Assembly: GCF_000828475.1 (NCBI RefSeq)
Contig: NZ_AP014648.1
Location: forward strand, 1,674,001-1,738,000
Direction: 5' to 3'
Length of the DNA stretch: 64,000 nucleotides
From: Methyloceanibacter caenitepidi
Lineage (GTDB): Bacteria; Pseudomonadota; Alphaproteobacteria; Rhizobiales; Methyloligellaceae
Position numbers and translations under genes: made by a program
In this document: piece after piece, positions 47,339 to 55,310 of the stretch
Position numbering within the stretch: the stretch's first letter is position 1
Layout: each line of letters begins with the position of its first letter
The notes under the pieces: generated by a model
Told to the model about the DNA's origin: nothing
The model's input: the letters and a program-made list of their open reading frames with translations, nothing else
The model's database searches: none

Positions 47339-48411
47339 TGCACGTTCTCGTCGTCACCGACGCCTGGTACCCCCAGGTCAACGGAGTTGTGCGCACCTAC
47401 GAGCGGCTTGCGCAGGAAATTCCCAATTTTGGCGCGGAAATCAGCTTCCTGGTGCCTTCGCAGTACCGCACGCTTCCTTGCCCCACCTATCCTGAGATCC
47501 GGCTCGCGCTGGCGACCCCGGGAATGGTCGACCGCTATATCGAAAGCGTCGGGGCGGACTTCGTTCATATCGCCACGGAAGGACCGCTCGGTCTTTTGGC
47601 GCGCCGACATTGCCGCAAGAACAAGCGGCCCTTCACCACCAGCTATCACACGCGCTTCCCCGAATATGTCTCGGCGCGCCTGCCTGTGCCCGAATCCTGG
47701 TGCTATGCCTTCCAGCGCCGTTTCCACAATAGCGGCGCCGGCATGTTCGTGGCCGCGCCTTCGGTGGAAGAGGACCTCGCGGCCAAGGGCTTCAAGCGCA
47801 TGATGCGCTGGACACGTGGCGTCGATGTAGACCTGTTCAGGCCGCAAAACGTGCGGCTGTTCGGGGACGGGCCCGTCTTCATGTATGTGGGCCGCGTGTC
47901 CGTCGAGAAGAATATCGAGGCCTTTCTGAAGCTCGATTTGCCGGGCCGCAAAGTTGTTGTCGGCGGCGGGCCGCAGCTGACCGAGCTTCGCCGCGCCTAC
48001 CCGGATGTGCACTTCACCGGTCCCAAGGAAGGCGAAGAGCTGGCCGCGGCCTACGCCTCCGGCGATGTGTTCGTCTTTCCCAGCCTTACCGACACGTTCG
48101 GCCTCGTTCTCTTGGAAGCCTTGGCATGCGGGGTCCCGGTCGCGGCCTATCCCGTGCACGGGCCTAAGGACGTGGTGACCGATCCGGCCGCCGGTGTGCT
48201 CCATGACGACCTTCGGACGGCGGCGCTGCAGGCTCTGGACCTCAATGGCGAGGATGCCCGGTCCCATGCCTTGAACTTCAGCTGGGAAAACTCGGCACAG
48301 CAGTTTCTGGACAACGTGCTGGCGGCCCACAATCTCGGTCTGCCCGAGCGGCGGCGTCTCTTGCCCCGCCTGCGCCCCAGCCGCTTGATCCGTAAGAAAA
48401 CGGCGGCTTAG
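47338..48411 (+). CDS. GT4 glycosyltransferase, Agt/SqdX-like
   Basis: A 357-aa GT-B enzyme. The N-terminus MHVLVVTDAWYPQVNGVVRTYERLAQEI and PFTTSYHTRFPEYVSAR are typical of the SqdX and mannosyltransferase branch of GT4. The C-terminal donor site shows MYVGRVSVEKNIEAFLKL, FTGPKEGEELAAAYASGDVFVFPSLTDTFGLVLLEALACGVPVAAYPV (the EX7E signature). It overlaps the preceding stop (TAATG). In the pair described for Agrobacterium and marine alphaproteobacteria, Agt glycosylates the diacylglycerol released by PlcP to form glycolipids that replace phospholipids. Donor sugar is not deducible. Confidence 0.82.
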   Translation: MHVLVVTDAWYPQVNGVVRTYERLAQEIPNFGAEISFLVPSQYRTLPCPTYPEIRLALATPGMVDRYIESVGADFVHIATEGPLGLLARRHCRKNKRPFTTSYHTRFPEYVSARLPVPESWCYAFQRRFHNSGAGMFVAAPSVEEDLAAKGFKRMMRWTRGVDVDLFRPQNVRLFGDGPVFMYVGRVSVEKNIEAFLKLDLPGRKVVVGGGPQLTELRRAYPDVHFTGPKEGEELAAAYASGDVFVFPSLTDTFGLVLLEALACGVPVAAYPVHGPKDVVTDPAAGVLHDDLRTAALQALDLNGEDARSHALNFSWENSAQQFLDNVLAAHNLGLPERRRLLPRLRPSRLIRKKTAA

Positions 48412-48435
48412 TCAGCCTCTCCGCACACGACCCCA

Positions 48436-48520
48436 CAAAAGAAAACGGCCCGGTGGGGGGACCGGGCCGTTCGCATTTTCATGCGTCAGTTTGGGGGACG
48501 CGTTGGGGGATCTTGCGTCT
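48436..48520 (-). ncRNA. Tandem sRNA copy A (candidate)
   Basis: Third copy in transcription order. A predicted start near 48520 lies seven bases past a CCATCT box, and the RNA ends in an intrinsic terminator (stem AACGGCCCGGT/ACCGGGCCGTT, 48444-48471, then TTCTTTTG on the minus strand). The body contains three runs of five or six C, a CGCAU-GAAA-AUGCG tetraloop hairpin and an alternative GCGUC/GACGC stem. A 49-base core is identical in all three copies. It lies 24 bases from the convergent glycosyltransferase stop. Confidence 0.65.
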
Positions 48521-48526
48521 CCCCTG

Positions 48527-48555
48527 AGATGGTTTGGTGCCATGGGGCTTTCAAG
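48527..48555 (-). promoter_or_regulatory. RpoH-like promoter, copy A
   Basis: On the minus strand, CTTGAAA (48555-48549), 16 bases, then CCATCT (48532-48527). This resembles the alphaproteobacterial sigma-32 pattern (CTTGAA at -35, CCAT/CTAT-type -10). Confidence 0.5.
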
Positions 48556-48602
48556 AGCGCGCCGAATAATTTTTTCCCGCTCCGGCAGCATCTGCGTGGG
48601 CA

Positions 48603-48686
48603 CAAAGGAAAACGGCCCGGTGGGGGACCGGGCCGTTCGCATTTTCATGCGTCAGTTTGGGGGACGCGTTGGGGGATCTTGCGTCG
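48603..48686 (-). ncRNA. Tandem sRNA copy B (candidate)
   Basis: Middle copy, about 84 nt, with its own promoter (48693-48721) and terminator (stem 48611-48637, minus-strand tail TTTTCCTTTG). The core is identical to copies A and C. Only the first few bases after the predicted start and the loop length (five versus six C) differ from copy A. Confidence 0.65.
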
Positions 48687-48692
48687 CTGCTG

Positions 48693-48721
48693 AGATGGTT
48701 CGGTGCCAGCGGGCTTTCAAG
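48693..48721 (-). promoter_or_regulatory. RpoH-like promoter, copy B
   Basis: CTTGAAA (48721-48715), 16 bases, CCATCT (48698-48693) on the minus strand. Box sequence and spacing equal those of copy A, and an AT-rich GGGAAAAAATTATTC tract lies upstream in both. Confidence 0.5.
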
Positions 48722-48768
48722 AGCCCGTCGAATAATTTTTTCCCGCTCCGGCGGTACCTGCACTCACG

Positions 48769-48854
48769 CAAAAGAAAACGGCCCGGTGGGGGGAACCGGG
48801 CCGTTCGCATTTTCATGCGTCAGTTTGGGGGACGCGTTGGGGGATCTTGCGTCT
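48769..48854 (-). ncRNA. Tandem sRNA copy C (candidate)
   Basis: First copy in transcription order, about 86 nt, nearest the CheZ-like gene. The promoter is at 48861-48889, and the terminator stem at 48777-48805 has one extra unpaired base in the loop and a TTTTCTTTTG tail. The core is identical to A and B, but the promoter-proximal spacer has diverged, which indicates that promoter boxes and RNA body are under selection while the rest drifts. Confidence 0.65.
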
Positions 48855-48860
48855 CCCCAG

Positions 48861-48889
48861 AAATGGGCAGGGGCCTACCGGCTTTCAAG
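48861..48889 (-). promoter_or_regulatory. RpoH-like promoter, copy C
   Basis: CTTGAAA (48889-48883), 16 bases, CCATTT (48866-48861) on the minus strand. The boxes are kept although much of the spacer differs from copies A and B. Confidence 0.5.
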
Positions 48890-48948
48890 TGCCGGCATAC
48901 GATTTTTCCCGATATGCGCCTAACACATTGAAATAATTGATATAACAA

Positions 48949-49971
48949 TCATCCGAAAAGCGCCGCGCGTTGTGATGCTACAAGCGCTTCAAGGGTCAGA
49001 GGCTCTGGCCGCTCGAAGGGGCGCGGTCCATCGGAGAGAAGGTCCGGTGCCGGCGGTTCGACGGGCACGGGGAGCCTTGTCGGCGCCGGCAGTCTTGCAG
49101 GAGCGGCATCTTCAGCCGGGGCTACGTCATTTGCAGGCGCTGAGAGAGCTTCGTCCGGTACGAGGCGATTTGTCCGCCGCGGCGCGGGCTCATCACACAC
49201 CTGCTCCGGCTCATCTTGGTGCTGCTCGTCGAGAGCCGGTTCGTTATCGTCTACGGTGACGACGCCGGGTCGTGACGGTAGTGGCGCCGTTTCGAACGCC
49301 TCACTCACATCCAGGGCCTTCGCGGCGTCCAAGAGGTTTTGAGCCTCGTGGTCGCTCCAGTCCTCGACCAGCGCATCAATGCGGCGTTCCATGTCGCGCA
49401 GGAGGTTCAAGGCATCGGCCGTCTGCTGTCCCGCGATCTCCCGCCGGGCGCAGGCCGTGTAAATGTCGGCTGCGCGTTCGTCCAGCCTGTCGCAACAGTC
49501 GAGCGCCACGCCCTGATCGCGCAGCGCGGTTGCAACGCTTTGGATCTCTTCCAGTGCCTCAAGCACATCGGACGTCGCGCGGGCAGAAGCCTCCATAATC
49601 TGCTCGAAGGCGCACGGAGCCGCAATCGGATCGGAAAACGGGATGTCCGCGCGTTGGAGTTCGCCGATCTCCCGCCGCAGGTCGCTGATGGTTTCGCTCA
49701 TTGCCACCAGCTCGGATACGAGGCCATGCGACTGGCGAGTGCGTTCCGGCGCGGCCGAAGCGGACTCGAGCCGGACGAGGGCATCTAGCAGCAATTTGAC
49801 TTCCGGTGTCGGATGCTGGCGCGCATAGTCCGCCAGGAATCGGCGGCCAAGTTCAGACCCTTTCAGCGTCGTCTCGAGTGCTGCGTATTCCGCATGTTCG
49901 GCGGAGGCGGATTGCGGATCGCCGTCGCTTTGAGACAGGGCCTGTGCGGCGCCATTTGCGCGGTTCAGCAT
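48949..49971 (-). CDS. CheZ-like helical protein (tentative)
   Basis: A 340-aa protein. The middle part (about residues 85-215) is helical, with SDLRREIGELQ and SARATSDVLEALEEIQSVATALRDQ followed by ACARREIAGQQTADALNLLRDMERRIDALV. The last stretch resembles the CheZ-family 'FQD(L/I)TGQ' helix in which Asp and Gln act on phosphorylated response regulators. Here Gln is kept, but the Asp position is not clearly conserved. The C-terminal ~110 residues are acidic and Pro-rich and end in a short conserved-looking LTLEALVASQRAALFG. It lies directly upstream of the sRNA array on the same strand. A structural protein of other function is possible. Confidence 0.55.
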   Translation of the reverse strand: MLNRANGAAQALSQSDGDPQSASAEHAEYAALETTLKGSELGRRFLADYARQHPTPEVKLLLDALVRLESASAAPERTRQSHGLVSELVAMSETISDLRREIGELQRADIPFSDPIAAPCAFEQIMEASARATSDVLEALEEIQSVATALRDQGVALDCCDRLDERAADIYTACARREIAGQQTADALNLLRDMERRIDALVEDWSDHEAQNLLDAAKALDVSEAFETAPLPSRPGVVTVDDNEPALDEQHQDEPEQVCDEPAPRRTNRLVPDEALSAPANDVAPAEDAAPARLPAPTRLPVPVEPPAPDLLSDGPRPFERPEPLTLEALVASQRAALFG

Positions 49972-50044
49972 GGTGCGACCAATCTATCTGATTCGATGGT
50001 GCACCCGAAGGTAGTCATCGTCCTAAAGGGAATGGTTAACGATC

Positions 50045-51334
50045 ATGGACGGCTTCGCGCCACCTGAGACTGCCACACAGGCGACGCGCCGTGCGCTCGC
50101 TTGGCGTCTGGGCTTTCTCTACGCAGTCCTGTTCCTGATCATCGGCTGCTACCTGCCTTATCTGCCGGTGTGGTTGGAGTGGCGCGGCTTCACACCCGAT
50201 CAGATCGCCATCCTGCTCGCGACCCCGCTGTTCGGACGCATCTTTATCGCTCCGTCGATCAGCTTCGTCGCGGACCGTCTGGGAGACAGGCGCTTCGTGC
50301 TGATCCTGTCGGCTTGGGGGTCGTTGATCGCTTATGGCGCACTCTGGGTCTCGGACGGGTTCTGGCAAATGTTCTTCGCCATGGTTCTCGTCGCCTTGGC
50401 ATCGACCACGTTGATGCCGTTGACCGAAACGATTGCGATAACCGGAATCCGGCGCGCCCGGCTCGACTACGGCAAGGTTAGGCTTTGGGGCTCGCTCAGC
50501 TTCATCGCAGCCAGTCTCGGGGTCGGTATGGTCATCCAGCAGGCCGGGGCAGGGCTCGTCGTGCAGCTGCTGATGGGTGCGACCGTGTTGATGATTGTCG
50601 GCACCTATTTCATTCCGCAGGACCTTGCCGTGACACGCCGCGCCAAATCAATCGGCGAGGGCGCACCGCCGCGGCGCCTGCGCTTATCAGACGCTACGGC
50701 TCTCATGCGCTCGCCGCTGTTCCTGCTGTTTCTCGTCGCGACCAGCCTCGTGCACGGGAGCCACGCCATGCTCTACGCCTTCGGTTCGCTCCACTGGCGT
50801 GCGCAAGGATTCTCGGGCGGCACGATCGGCGCGCTGTGGTCGATCGGCGTCATCGCGGAAGTGCTGCTGTTCGCCGTGTCCGGTCGGATTGTCGGCCGCA
50901 TCGGTTCGACGCGGCTCCTGATTCTGGCCGGCTTCATGACGGCGCTTCGCTGGGCCCTGATGGCGTTCGATCCGCCGCTGTGGGCAACGGCGATCCTACA
51001 GACGCTGCATGCCATGAGCTTCGGCGCTGCGCATCTCGCCGCGATCCACTTTTTGACCCACGCGGTTCCTGAGGACCGCTCCGCCACGGCGCAGGGCCTG
51101 TTCTCGGCGGTGGTGGCCGGCCTAGTCATGGGCACGGCCACGTTGCTGTGCGGTCCGCTCTACGCGAGCCTCGGCGGGGAGTCCTATGCGGTCATGGCGG
51201 TTGTCGCCGCGGCCGGGACGCTGGCCGCGATGTGGCTCAGCCAGCGCTGGCACGGCGGGATCGTCGTCGAACACGCGAAGCCGGAGCTCCTGGGTTCGGA
51301 CGCTCAACCCCAAAGCTTTGGCGAGGGCGGGTAG
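50045..51334 (+). CDS. MFS transporter, HcaT-like
   Basis: A 429-aa major facilitator with 12 predicted helices. The N-terminal FLYAVLFLIIGCYLPYLPVWLEWRGFTPDQIAILLATPLFGRI and YGKVRLWGSLSFIAASLGVG, followed later by HGSHAMLYAFGSLHWRAQGFSGGTIGALWSIGVIAEVLLF, are characteristic of the MFS_1-like (3-phenylpropionate transporter-like) group. Substrate unknown. Its 3' end overlaps the convergent epimerase gene by 31 bases. A divergent 73-base gap separates it from the CheZ-like gene. Confidence 0.88.
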   Translation: MDGFAPPETATQATRRALAWRLGFLYAVLFLIIGCYLPYLPVWLEWRGFTPDQIAILLATPLFGRIFIAPSISFVADRLGDRRFVLILSAWGSLIAYGALWVSDGFWQMFFAMVLVALASTTLMPLTETIAITGIRRARLDYGKVRLWGSLSFIAASLGVGMVIQQAGAGLVVQLLMGATVLMIVGTYFIPQDLAVTRRAKSIGEGAPPRRLRLSDATALMRSPLFLLFLVATSLVHGSHAMLYAFGSLHWRAQGFSGGTIGALWSIGVIAEVLLFAVSGRIVGRIGSTRLLILAGFMTALRWALMAFDPPLWATAILQTLHAMSFGAAHLAAIHFLTHAVPEDRSATAQGLFSAVVAGLVMGTATLLCGPLYASLGGESYAVMAVVAAAGTLAAMWLSQRWHGGIVVEHAKPELLGSDAQPQSFGEGG

Positions 51335-52323
51335 ACGTCTCCGTTCGCGAACGCGAGCCCGTTGTCCCGATCGCGCGCGAGCAGGAGCGGGCCGTCCAGG
51401 TCTATCCAGTCCGCCGTCTGAGCGACGAGGATGGCGGGCGCCATCGCCAGCGATGTGGCCACCATGCAGCCGACCATGATCTTGAGCTCGTGCGACCGCG
51501 CCCGATCGGACATGCGCAACGCCTCGGTGAGGCCGCCCGCCTTGTCGAGCTTGATGTTGACCGCGTCATACCGGCCGACAAGCTGTTCGAGCAAAAGGCT
51601 GTCATGAGCGGATTCATCGGCGCAGATCGGGATGTCGTGGGCGACATCGGCAAGCAGCGCGTCGTTGTCCGCCGGAAGAGGTTGCTCGACTAGCTCGATT
51701 CCGGTCTTGGCCGCCATGGCCAGAAGCGATTGGACCTGGTGCGGGGCCCACGCCTCGTTGGCGTCGACAATCAGGCGGGTGTCGGGCACCGCATCGCGGA
51801 CGGCGCGCATGCGGTCTGCATCGCCGTCGCCGCCCAGCTTCAGTTTCAACAAAGGATGAGCGGAAGCCTCGCGCGCCTGTGCCGCCATCACGGCAGGCTC
51901 CCCCAATGAGATTGTGTAAGCGGTCGGGACCGGCCTAAGGGGCGCCAGCCCAACGCGTTCTGCAACCGTCCGGCCCGTCTGCTTGGCTTCAAGATCCCAA
52001 AAGGCGCAGTCGACCGCGTTGCGTGCGGCGCCAGGCGGTAGGCGCTCTGCGAGGCGGGAGCGATCGAGGCCGCAGTCGAGTTCCGGCCGAAGGCTTTCGA
52101 TCGCCGCGACCACGCCGTCGACGCTTTCGCCATAGCGGGCATAGGGTACACATTCGCCCCGGCCGGTCGCGCTGCCGTCGGATAACTCGGCCAGAACCAC
52201 GACTGCTTCCGTCTTCGATCCGCGCGCGATGGTAAAATTGCCGCGAATAGGCCAGTGTTGCACGCGAACCGAAAGGGTCAGCGGCTTGCCGTCGCCAATA
52301 CACTCGGCGGGTTCGCTTCCCAT
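51304..52323 (-). CDS. Dipeptide epimerase / N-acyl-Glu racemase (enolase superfamily)
   Basis: A 339-aa muconate-lactonizing-subgroup enzyme. Barrel motifs are KLKLGGDGDADRMRAVRD (the KxK catalytic Lys), LIVDANEAW (metal Asp), LVEQPLPADND (metal Glu), ICADESAHD (metal Asp) and VNIKLDKAGGLTEALRM (second catalytic Lys). The set fits L-Ala-D/L-Glu epimerase and the related DgcA N-acetyl-D-Glu racemase seen in Hyphomicrobiales; sequence alone does not separate them. Either would recycle peptidoglycan-derived or D-glutamate compounds. It is divergent from mlaE across 102 bases. Confidence 0.88.
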   Translation of the reverse strand: MGSEPAECIGDGKPLTLSVRVQHWPIRGNFTIARGSKTEAVVVLAELSDGSATGRGECVPYARYGESVDGVVAAIESLRPELDCGLDRSRLAERLPPGAARNAVDCAFWDLEAKQTGRTVAERVGLAPLRPVPTAYTISLGEPAVMAAQAREASAHPLLKLKLGGDGDADRMRAVRDAVPDTRLIVDANEAWAPHQVQSLLAMAAKTGIELVEQPLPADNDALLADVAHDIPICADESAHDSLLLEQLVGRYDAVNIKLDKAGGLTEALRMSDRARSHELKIMVGCMVATSLAMAPAILVAQTADWIDLDGPLLLARDRDNGLAFANGDVYPPSPKLWG

Positions 52324-52425
52324 CGCAGCTTTATTTCTCCGTTGTTTTCGGCCAAAACGGTTCCGCTGCCATTTGCGCCGAATGCCACAAAGAAGCTTAG
52401 ATTCTGAGCCAGGCCAAGCCCTTAC

Positions 52426-53604
52426 ATGCTAAAGCGTGACAATCAATTCGTCCTTTCGACCGAGATCGAGGCCCCTGGCTTTCGGGTCGAGTTGCGTGGC
52501 ACGACGTTCCGCCTGGTTGCGACCGGCGCCTGGACAATCTCGGAAGCCGCGGTTCTGGACGAGGAACTGCGGCGCCTCAAGGTCCCGATCCCGCCGTCAT
52601 CTGAGTTCACGGGCGAAATGGATATCTCCGGCATCGCCGAGATCGACACGTCCGGTGCATGGCTGCTGCAGCGGACCGCGGCCGCCTGGCGGCGTGGAGG
52701 TTTGAAGACGCGATACGCCGGCGCAACGGACAGCTTCCGTATTCTCATCGAAGAAGTTCACCGCCGCGCGCAATCGGATCTGCCAGAGATCGACGAGGTG
52801 CCGCCGTTCCAGCAGTTCGTCGACACGATGAAGACCAGCGCCTCCAGCATCTGGCGTGACACGGTTGCCCTGACTGCTTTTCTGGGCGAGGTCACATTTG
52901 CCGCTGTTCGTGTGGTTCGCGAGCCCTGGCGGTTCCGTCCGATCTCCTTCATCCATCATCTCGATCACGCCGGCCTGCGCGCCTTGCCGATCATCTTTCT
53001 GATCTGCTTCCTCATCGGCGCGGTGGTCATGCAACAGGGCGTGGTTCAACTGTCCTACTTCGGCGCCGAGGTCATGGCCGTGAACATGGTCGCGATTCTT
53101 TCGCTACGAGAGGTGGGCATCCTTCTGACGTCGATCATGGTGGCCGGCCGTTCCGGTTCGGCGTTCACCGCAGAGATCGGCTCCATGAAGATGCGCGAAG
53201 AGATCGACGCCATGCGCACGCTCGGCATCGATCCTATGGACACGCTCGTCCTGCCACGGGTCGCCGCGCTCATCGTGGCACTGCCGCTCCTCACTTTCAT
53301 GGGAGACATCGCCGCCCTCGCTGGCGGCGGCGTCATGGCTTGGGTCATGCTCGGGCTCGATCCGCCGCTCTACGTCGACAAGCTGCAAGAGATCGTCAGT
53401 TTTCGGCATTTCATGGTTGGCATGATCAAGGCGCCGTTTGCGGCCGTGATCATCGCACTCGTCGGATGCCTCGAGGGCTTGCGTGTCGAGGGCAGCGCCG
53501 AGTCCCTCGGCGTTCACGTGACCTCCGCCGTGGTCAAGGCGATCTTCCTCGTAATCTGCATCGACGGCATCTTTGCCATGTTCCTTGCGGGGATCGGCCA
53601 GTGA
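52426..53604 (+). CDS. mlaE: MlaE-type ABC permease with N-terminal STAS domain
   Basis: Inner-membrane permease of the MCE phospholipid transport system. The 392-aa product has an extra N-terminal STAS-like domain (about residues 25-125, with IAEIDTSGAWLLQRTAAAWRR), which in other systems is the separate MlaB subunit. The MlaE core follows, with LREVGILLTSIMVAGRSGSAFTAEIGSMKMREEIDAMRTLGIDPMDTLVLPRVAALIVALPLL. The GTG of mlaF overlaps its stop. The fusion explains why no mlaB gene follows. Confidence 0.93.
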   Translation: MLKRDNQFVLSTEIEAPGFRVELRGTTFRLVATGAWTISEAAVLDEELRRLKVPIPPSSEFTGEMDISGIAEIDTSGAWLLQRTAAAWRRGGLKTRYAGATDSFRILIEEVHRRAQSDLPEIDEVPPFQQFVDTMKTSASSIWRDTVALTAFLGEVTFAAVRVVREPWRFRPISFIHHLDHAGLRALPIIFLICFLIGAVVMQQGVVQLSYFGAEVMAVNMVAILSLREVGILLTSIMVAGRSGSAFTAEIGSMKMREEIDAMRTLGIDPMDTLVLPRVAALIVALPLLTFMGDIAALAGGGVMAWVMLGLDPPLYVDKLQEIVSFRHFMVGMIKAPFAAVIIALVGCLEGLRVEGSAESLGVHVTSAVVKAIFLVICIDGIFAMFLAGIGQ

Positions 53605-54401
53605 TCGTCGAGGACGGACGCGAGATCCTGATCCGCGTGCGCGGGCTCGCAAAGAGCTTCGGCACGCATCAGATCTGGGAGTCGCTCAATCTGGATGTAT
53701 ACCGGGGCGAAATCCTGGCCATCGTCGGTGGCTCTGGCCAGGGCAAGTCCGTGTTGATGCGGGTGATCACGGGTCTGGTTCGACCGGACAACGGCGTCGT
53801 CACGCTGTTCGGACAGGAAGAGCACACGCTGTCGCCCGAAGCGCGGCTCGAGATCGAAAGGCGCTGGGGCATTCTCTTTCAGGACGGCGCGTTGTTCTCC
53901 TCTCTGACGGTATTGCAGAACATCGAGGTCCCGATGCGCGAGCACCTGGACCTGTCGCAGTCGATGATGGACAACCTCGCGTTCCTGAAACTATCGATGG
54001 TGGGTCTGCCGCCCGAGGCGGCGCACAAGTACCCATCCGAGCTGTCCGGTGGTATGCGTAAGCGCGCAGGTCTCGCCCGTGCGCTCGCGCTCGATCCTGA
54101 GATCGTGTTTTTGGACGAGCCCACGGCTGGTCTCGATCCGATTGGCGCCACGGAGTTCGATCACCTTATTCGCAAGCTACAACAGACACTTGGGCTTACG
54201 GTCTATATGGTCACGCACGACCTTGATACGATTTTCACGGTATGCGACAGGGTGGCGGTTCTGGCGGACAAGAAGATCGTCCGGACCGGCTCGCCCCAAG
54301 AGCTGCAACGCACGCCCGATCATCCGTGGATTGAAGAGTATTTCTGTGGCGAACGCGCGCGCGCCGCTAGCCCAACCGAGGAGCGGCGGGTGGTCAGCTG
54401 A
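53601..54401 (+). CDS. mlaF: MlaF-type ABC ATPase
   Basis: Energises lipid transport with MlaE. The 266-aa ATPase has Walker A GGSGQGKSVLMRVITGL, the Q-loop FQDGALFSSLTVLQNI, signature LSGGMRKRAGLARALALDP, Walker B EIVFLDEPTAGLDP and the switch His in VTHDLDTIF. GTG 53601 overlaps the mlaE stop (GTGA) and is the only start that fits; the open frame further upstream is a shadow of mlaE. mlaD follows after 30 bases. Confidence 0.94.
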   Translation: MIVEDGREILIRVRGLAKSFGTHQIWESLNLDVYRGEILAIVGGSGQGKSVLMRVITGLVRPDNGVVTLFGQEEHTLSPEARLEIERRWGILFQDGALFSSLTVLQNIEVPMREHLDLSQSMMDNLAFLKLSMVGLPPEAAHKYPSELSGGMRKRAGLARALALDPEIVFLDEPTAGLDPIGATEFDHLIRKLQQTLGLTVYMVTHDLDTIFTVCDRVAVLADKKIVRTGSPQELQRTPDHPWIEEYFCGERARAASPTEERRVVS

Positions 54402-54431
54402 CCGGCGCCCGGTTCTTTTTGAGAGGATCCA

Positions 54432-55250
54432 ATGGAAACTCGAGCCAACTATTTGATGATCGGCGGCTTCATCCTAGGCGCGCTTGCGCTCATTTTCATC
54501 TTCGTGTTCTGGGTCGCAAACATCGCCGGCGGCGGCAATCGTTATCAGATCATCTTCGATAGCTCGGTCGCGGGGCTGACAACGGGATCCCGCGTCGGGT
54601 TCAACGGCATCAAGGTGGGTGAGGTCCAGTCCTTCGCGCTCGATCCCCAGGACGCACGGAAAGTCCGTGTGGTGATCAGCGTGAGCGACAACACCCCGAT
54701 CCGCGAGGACTCGCTGGCGACCATCAAGTCCATGGGGCTGGCCGGCGGCAGTGGCGTTGAGATTTCGCCGGGGTCGCCGGACTCGCCGCTTCTTGTGGCG
54801 ACCGACGAGAATCCGATCCCGACGATCGAGGCGGCGCCCATGGCCGGTGCCGGTATCTTCGACGCGGCGCCTGCAGCGCTCAATACGGCGAATGCCTTCA
54901 TCAAGCGCCTGGACGCGTTGATCGCTGCGAACGAGCAAGAGATCAACAACACGATGAAGAACGTCGACGGGTTCACGACCATGCTGGAAGGCAAGAACCA
55001 GGAGATCGAGCAGGCGATCGTCGATTTGCGATCCGGCGCGGAGGACTTCAAACAGATCAGCGCCAAGCTCGACAAGAACCTGGACGAGCTGACCCTGGAG
55101 GCCAAGAAGGGTATGCAGGACTTCAGCGCCGCCATGCAGCAGGCCCGGCAGACAGCGGCCACCATGGACCGTGTGCTCAAGAAATTCGAGGCCAACCCCG
55201 CCAGCTTCCTCTTCGGGGGCTCGCGGCAAGGCACCGTTCAGCGCCGGTAG
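54432..55250 (+). CDS. mlaD: MCE/MlaD-family periplasmic lipid-binding protein
   Basis: Membrane-anchored MCE protein, 272 aa. The N-terminal helix METRANYLMIGGFILGALALIFIFVFW is followed by the MCE domain (about residues 38-115: YQIIFDSSVAGLTTGSRVGFNGIKVGEVQSFALDPQDARKVRVVISV, IKSMGLAGGSGVEISPG). A long coiled-coil C-terminus (about 150-260) suggests a needle-like extension. An auxiliary outer-membrane lipoprotein (ABC-type auxiliary OM) is not found downstream. It ends the mla operon at a shared terminator. Confidence 0.93.
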   Translation: METRANYLMIGGFILGALALIFIFVFWVANIAGGGNRYQIIFDSSVAGLTTGSRVGFNGIKVGEVQSFALDPQDARKVRVVISVSDNTPIREDSLATIKSMGLAGGSGVEISPGSPDSPLLVATDENPIPTIEAAPMAGAGIFDAAPAALNTANAFIKRLDALIAANEQEINNTMKNVDGFTTMLEGKNQEIEQAIVDLRSGAEDFKQISAKLDKNLDELTLEAKKGMQDFSAAMQQARQTAATMDRVLKKFEANPASFLFGGSRQGTVQRR

Positions 55251-55310
55251 CGACAGGCCCGGCGAGCGCATAGCCGGGAGCGAAGCTGTCAGGGACGCAG
55301 GCCAGCAAGA

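Larger units (their letters stand above)
48436..48920. repeat. Three tandem copies of a ~166-bp unit
   Basis: The hairpin anchors lie at 48444, 48611 and 48777, so the periods are 167 and 166 bases. Each unit holds one terminator hairpin, one conserved 49-base core and one promoter-like pair. The units are too long and too divergent at their ends to be CRISPR repeats, and they contain no ORF of note. Confidence 0.9.

Noticed and set aside
48436..48920. CRISPR array or mobile repeat
   Set aside because: The units are 166-167 bases, contiguous and only three. There are no short spacer/repeat alternations and no cas genes, and the promoter and terminator content explains them better.
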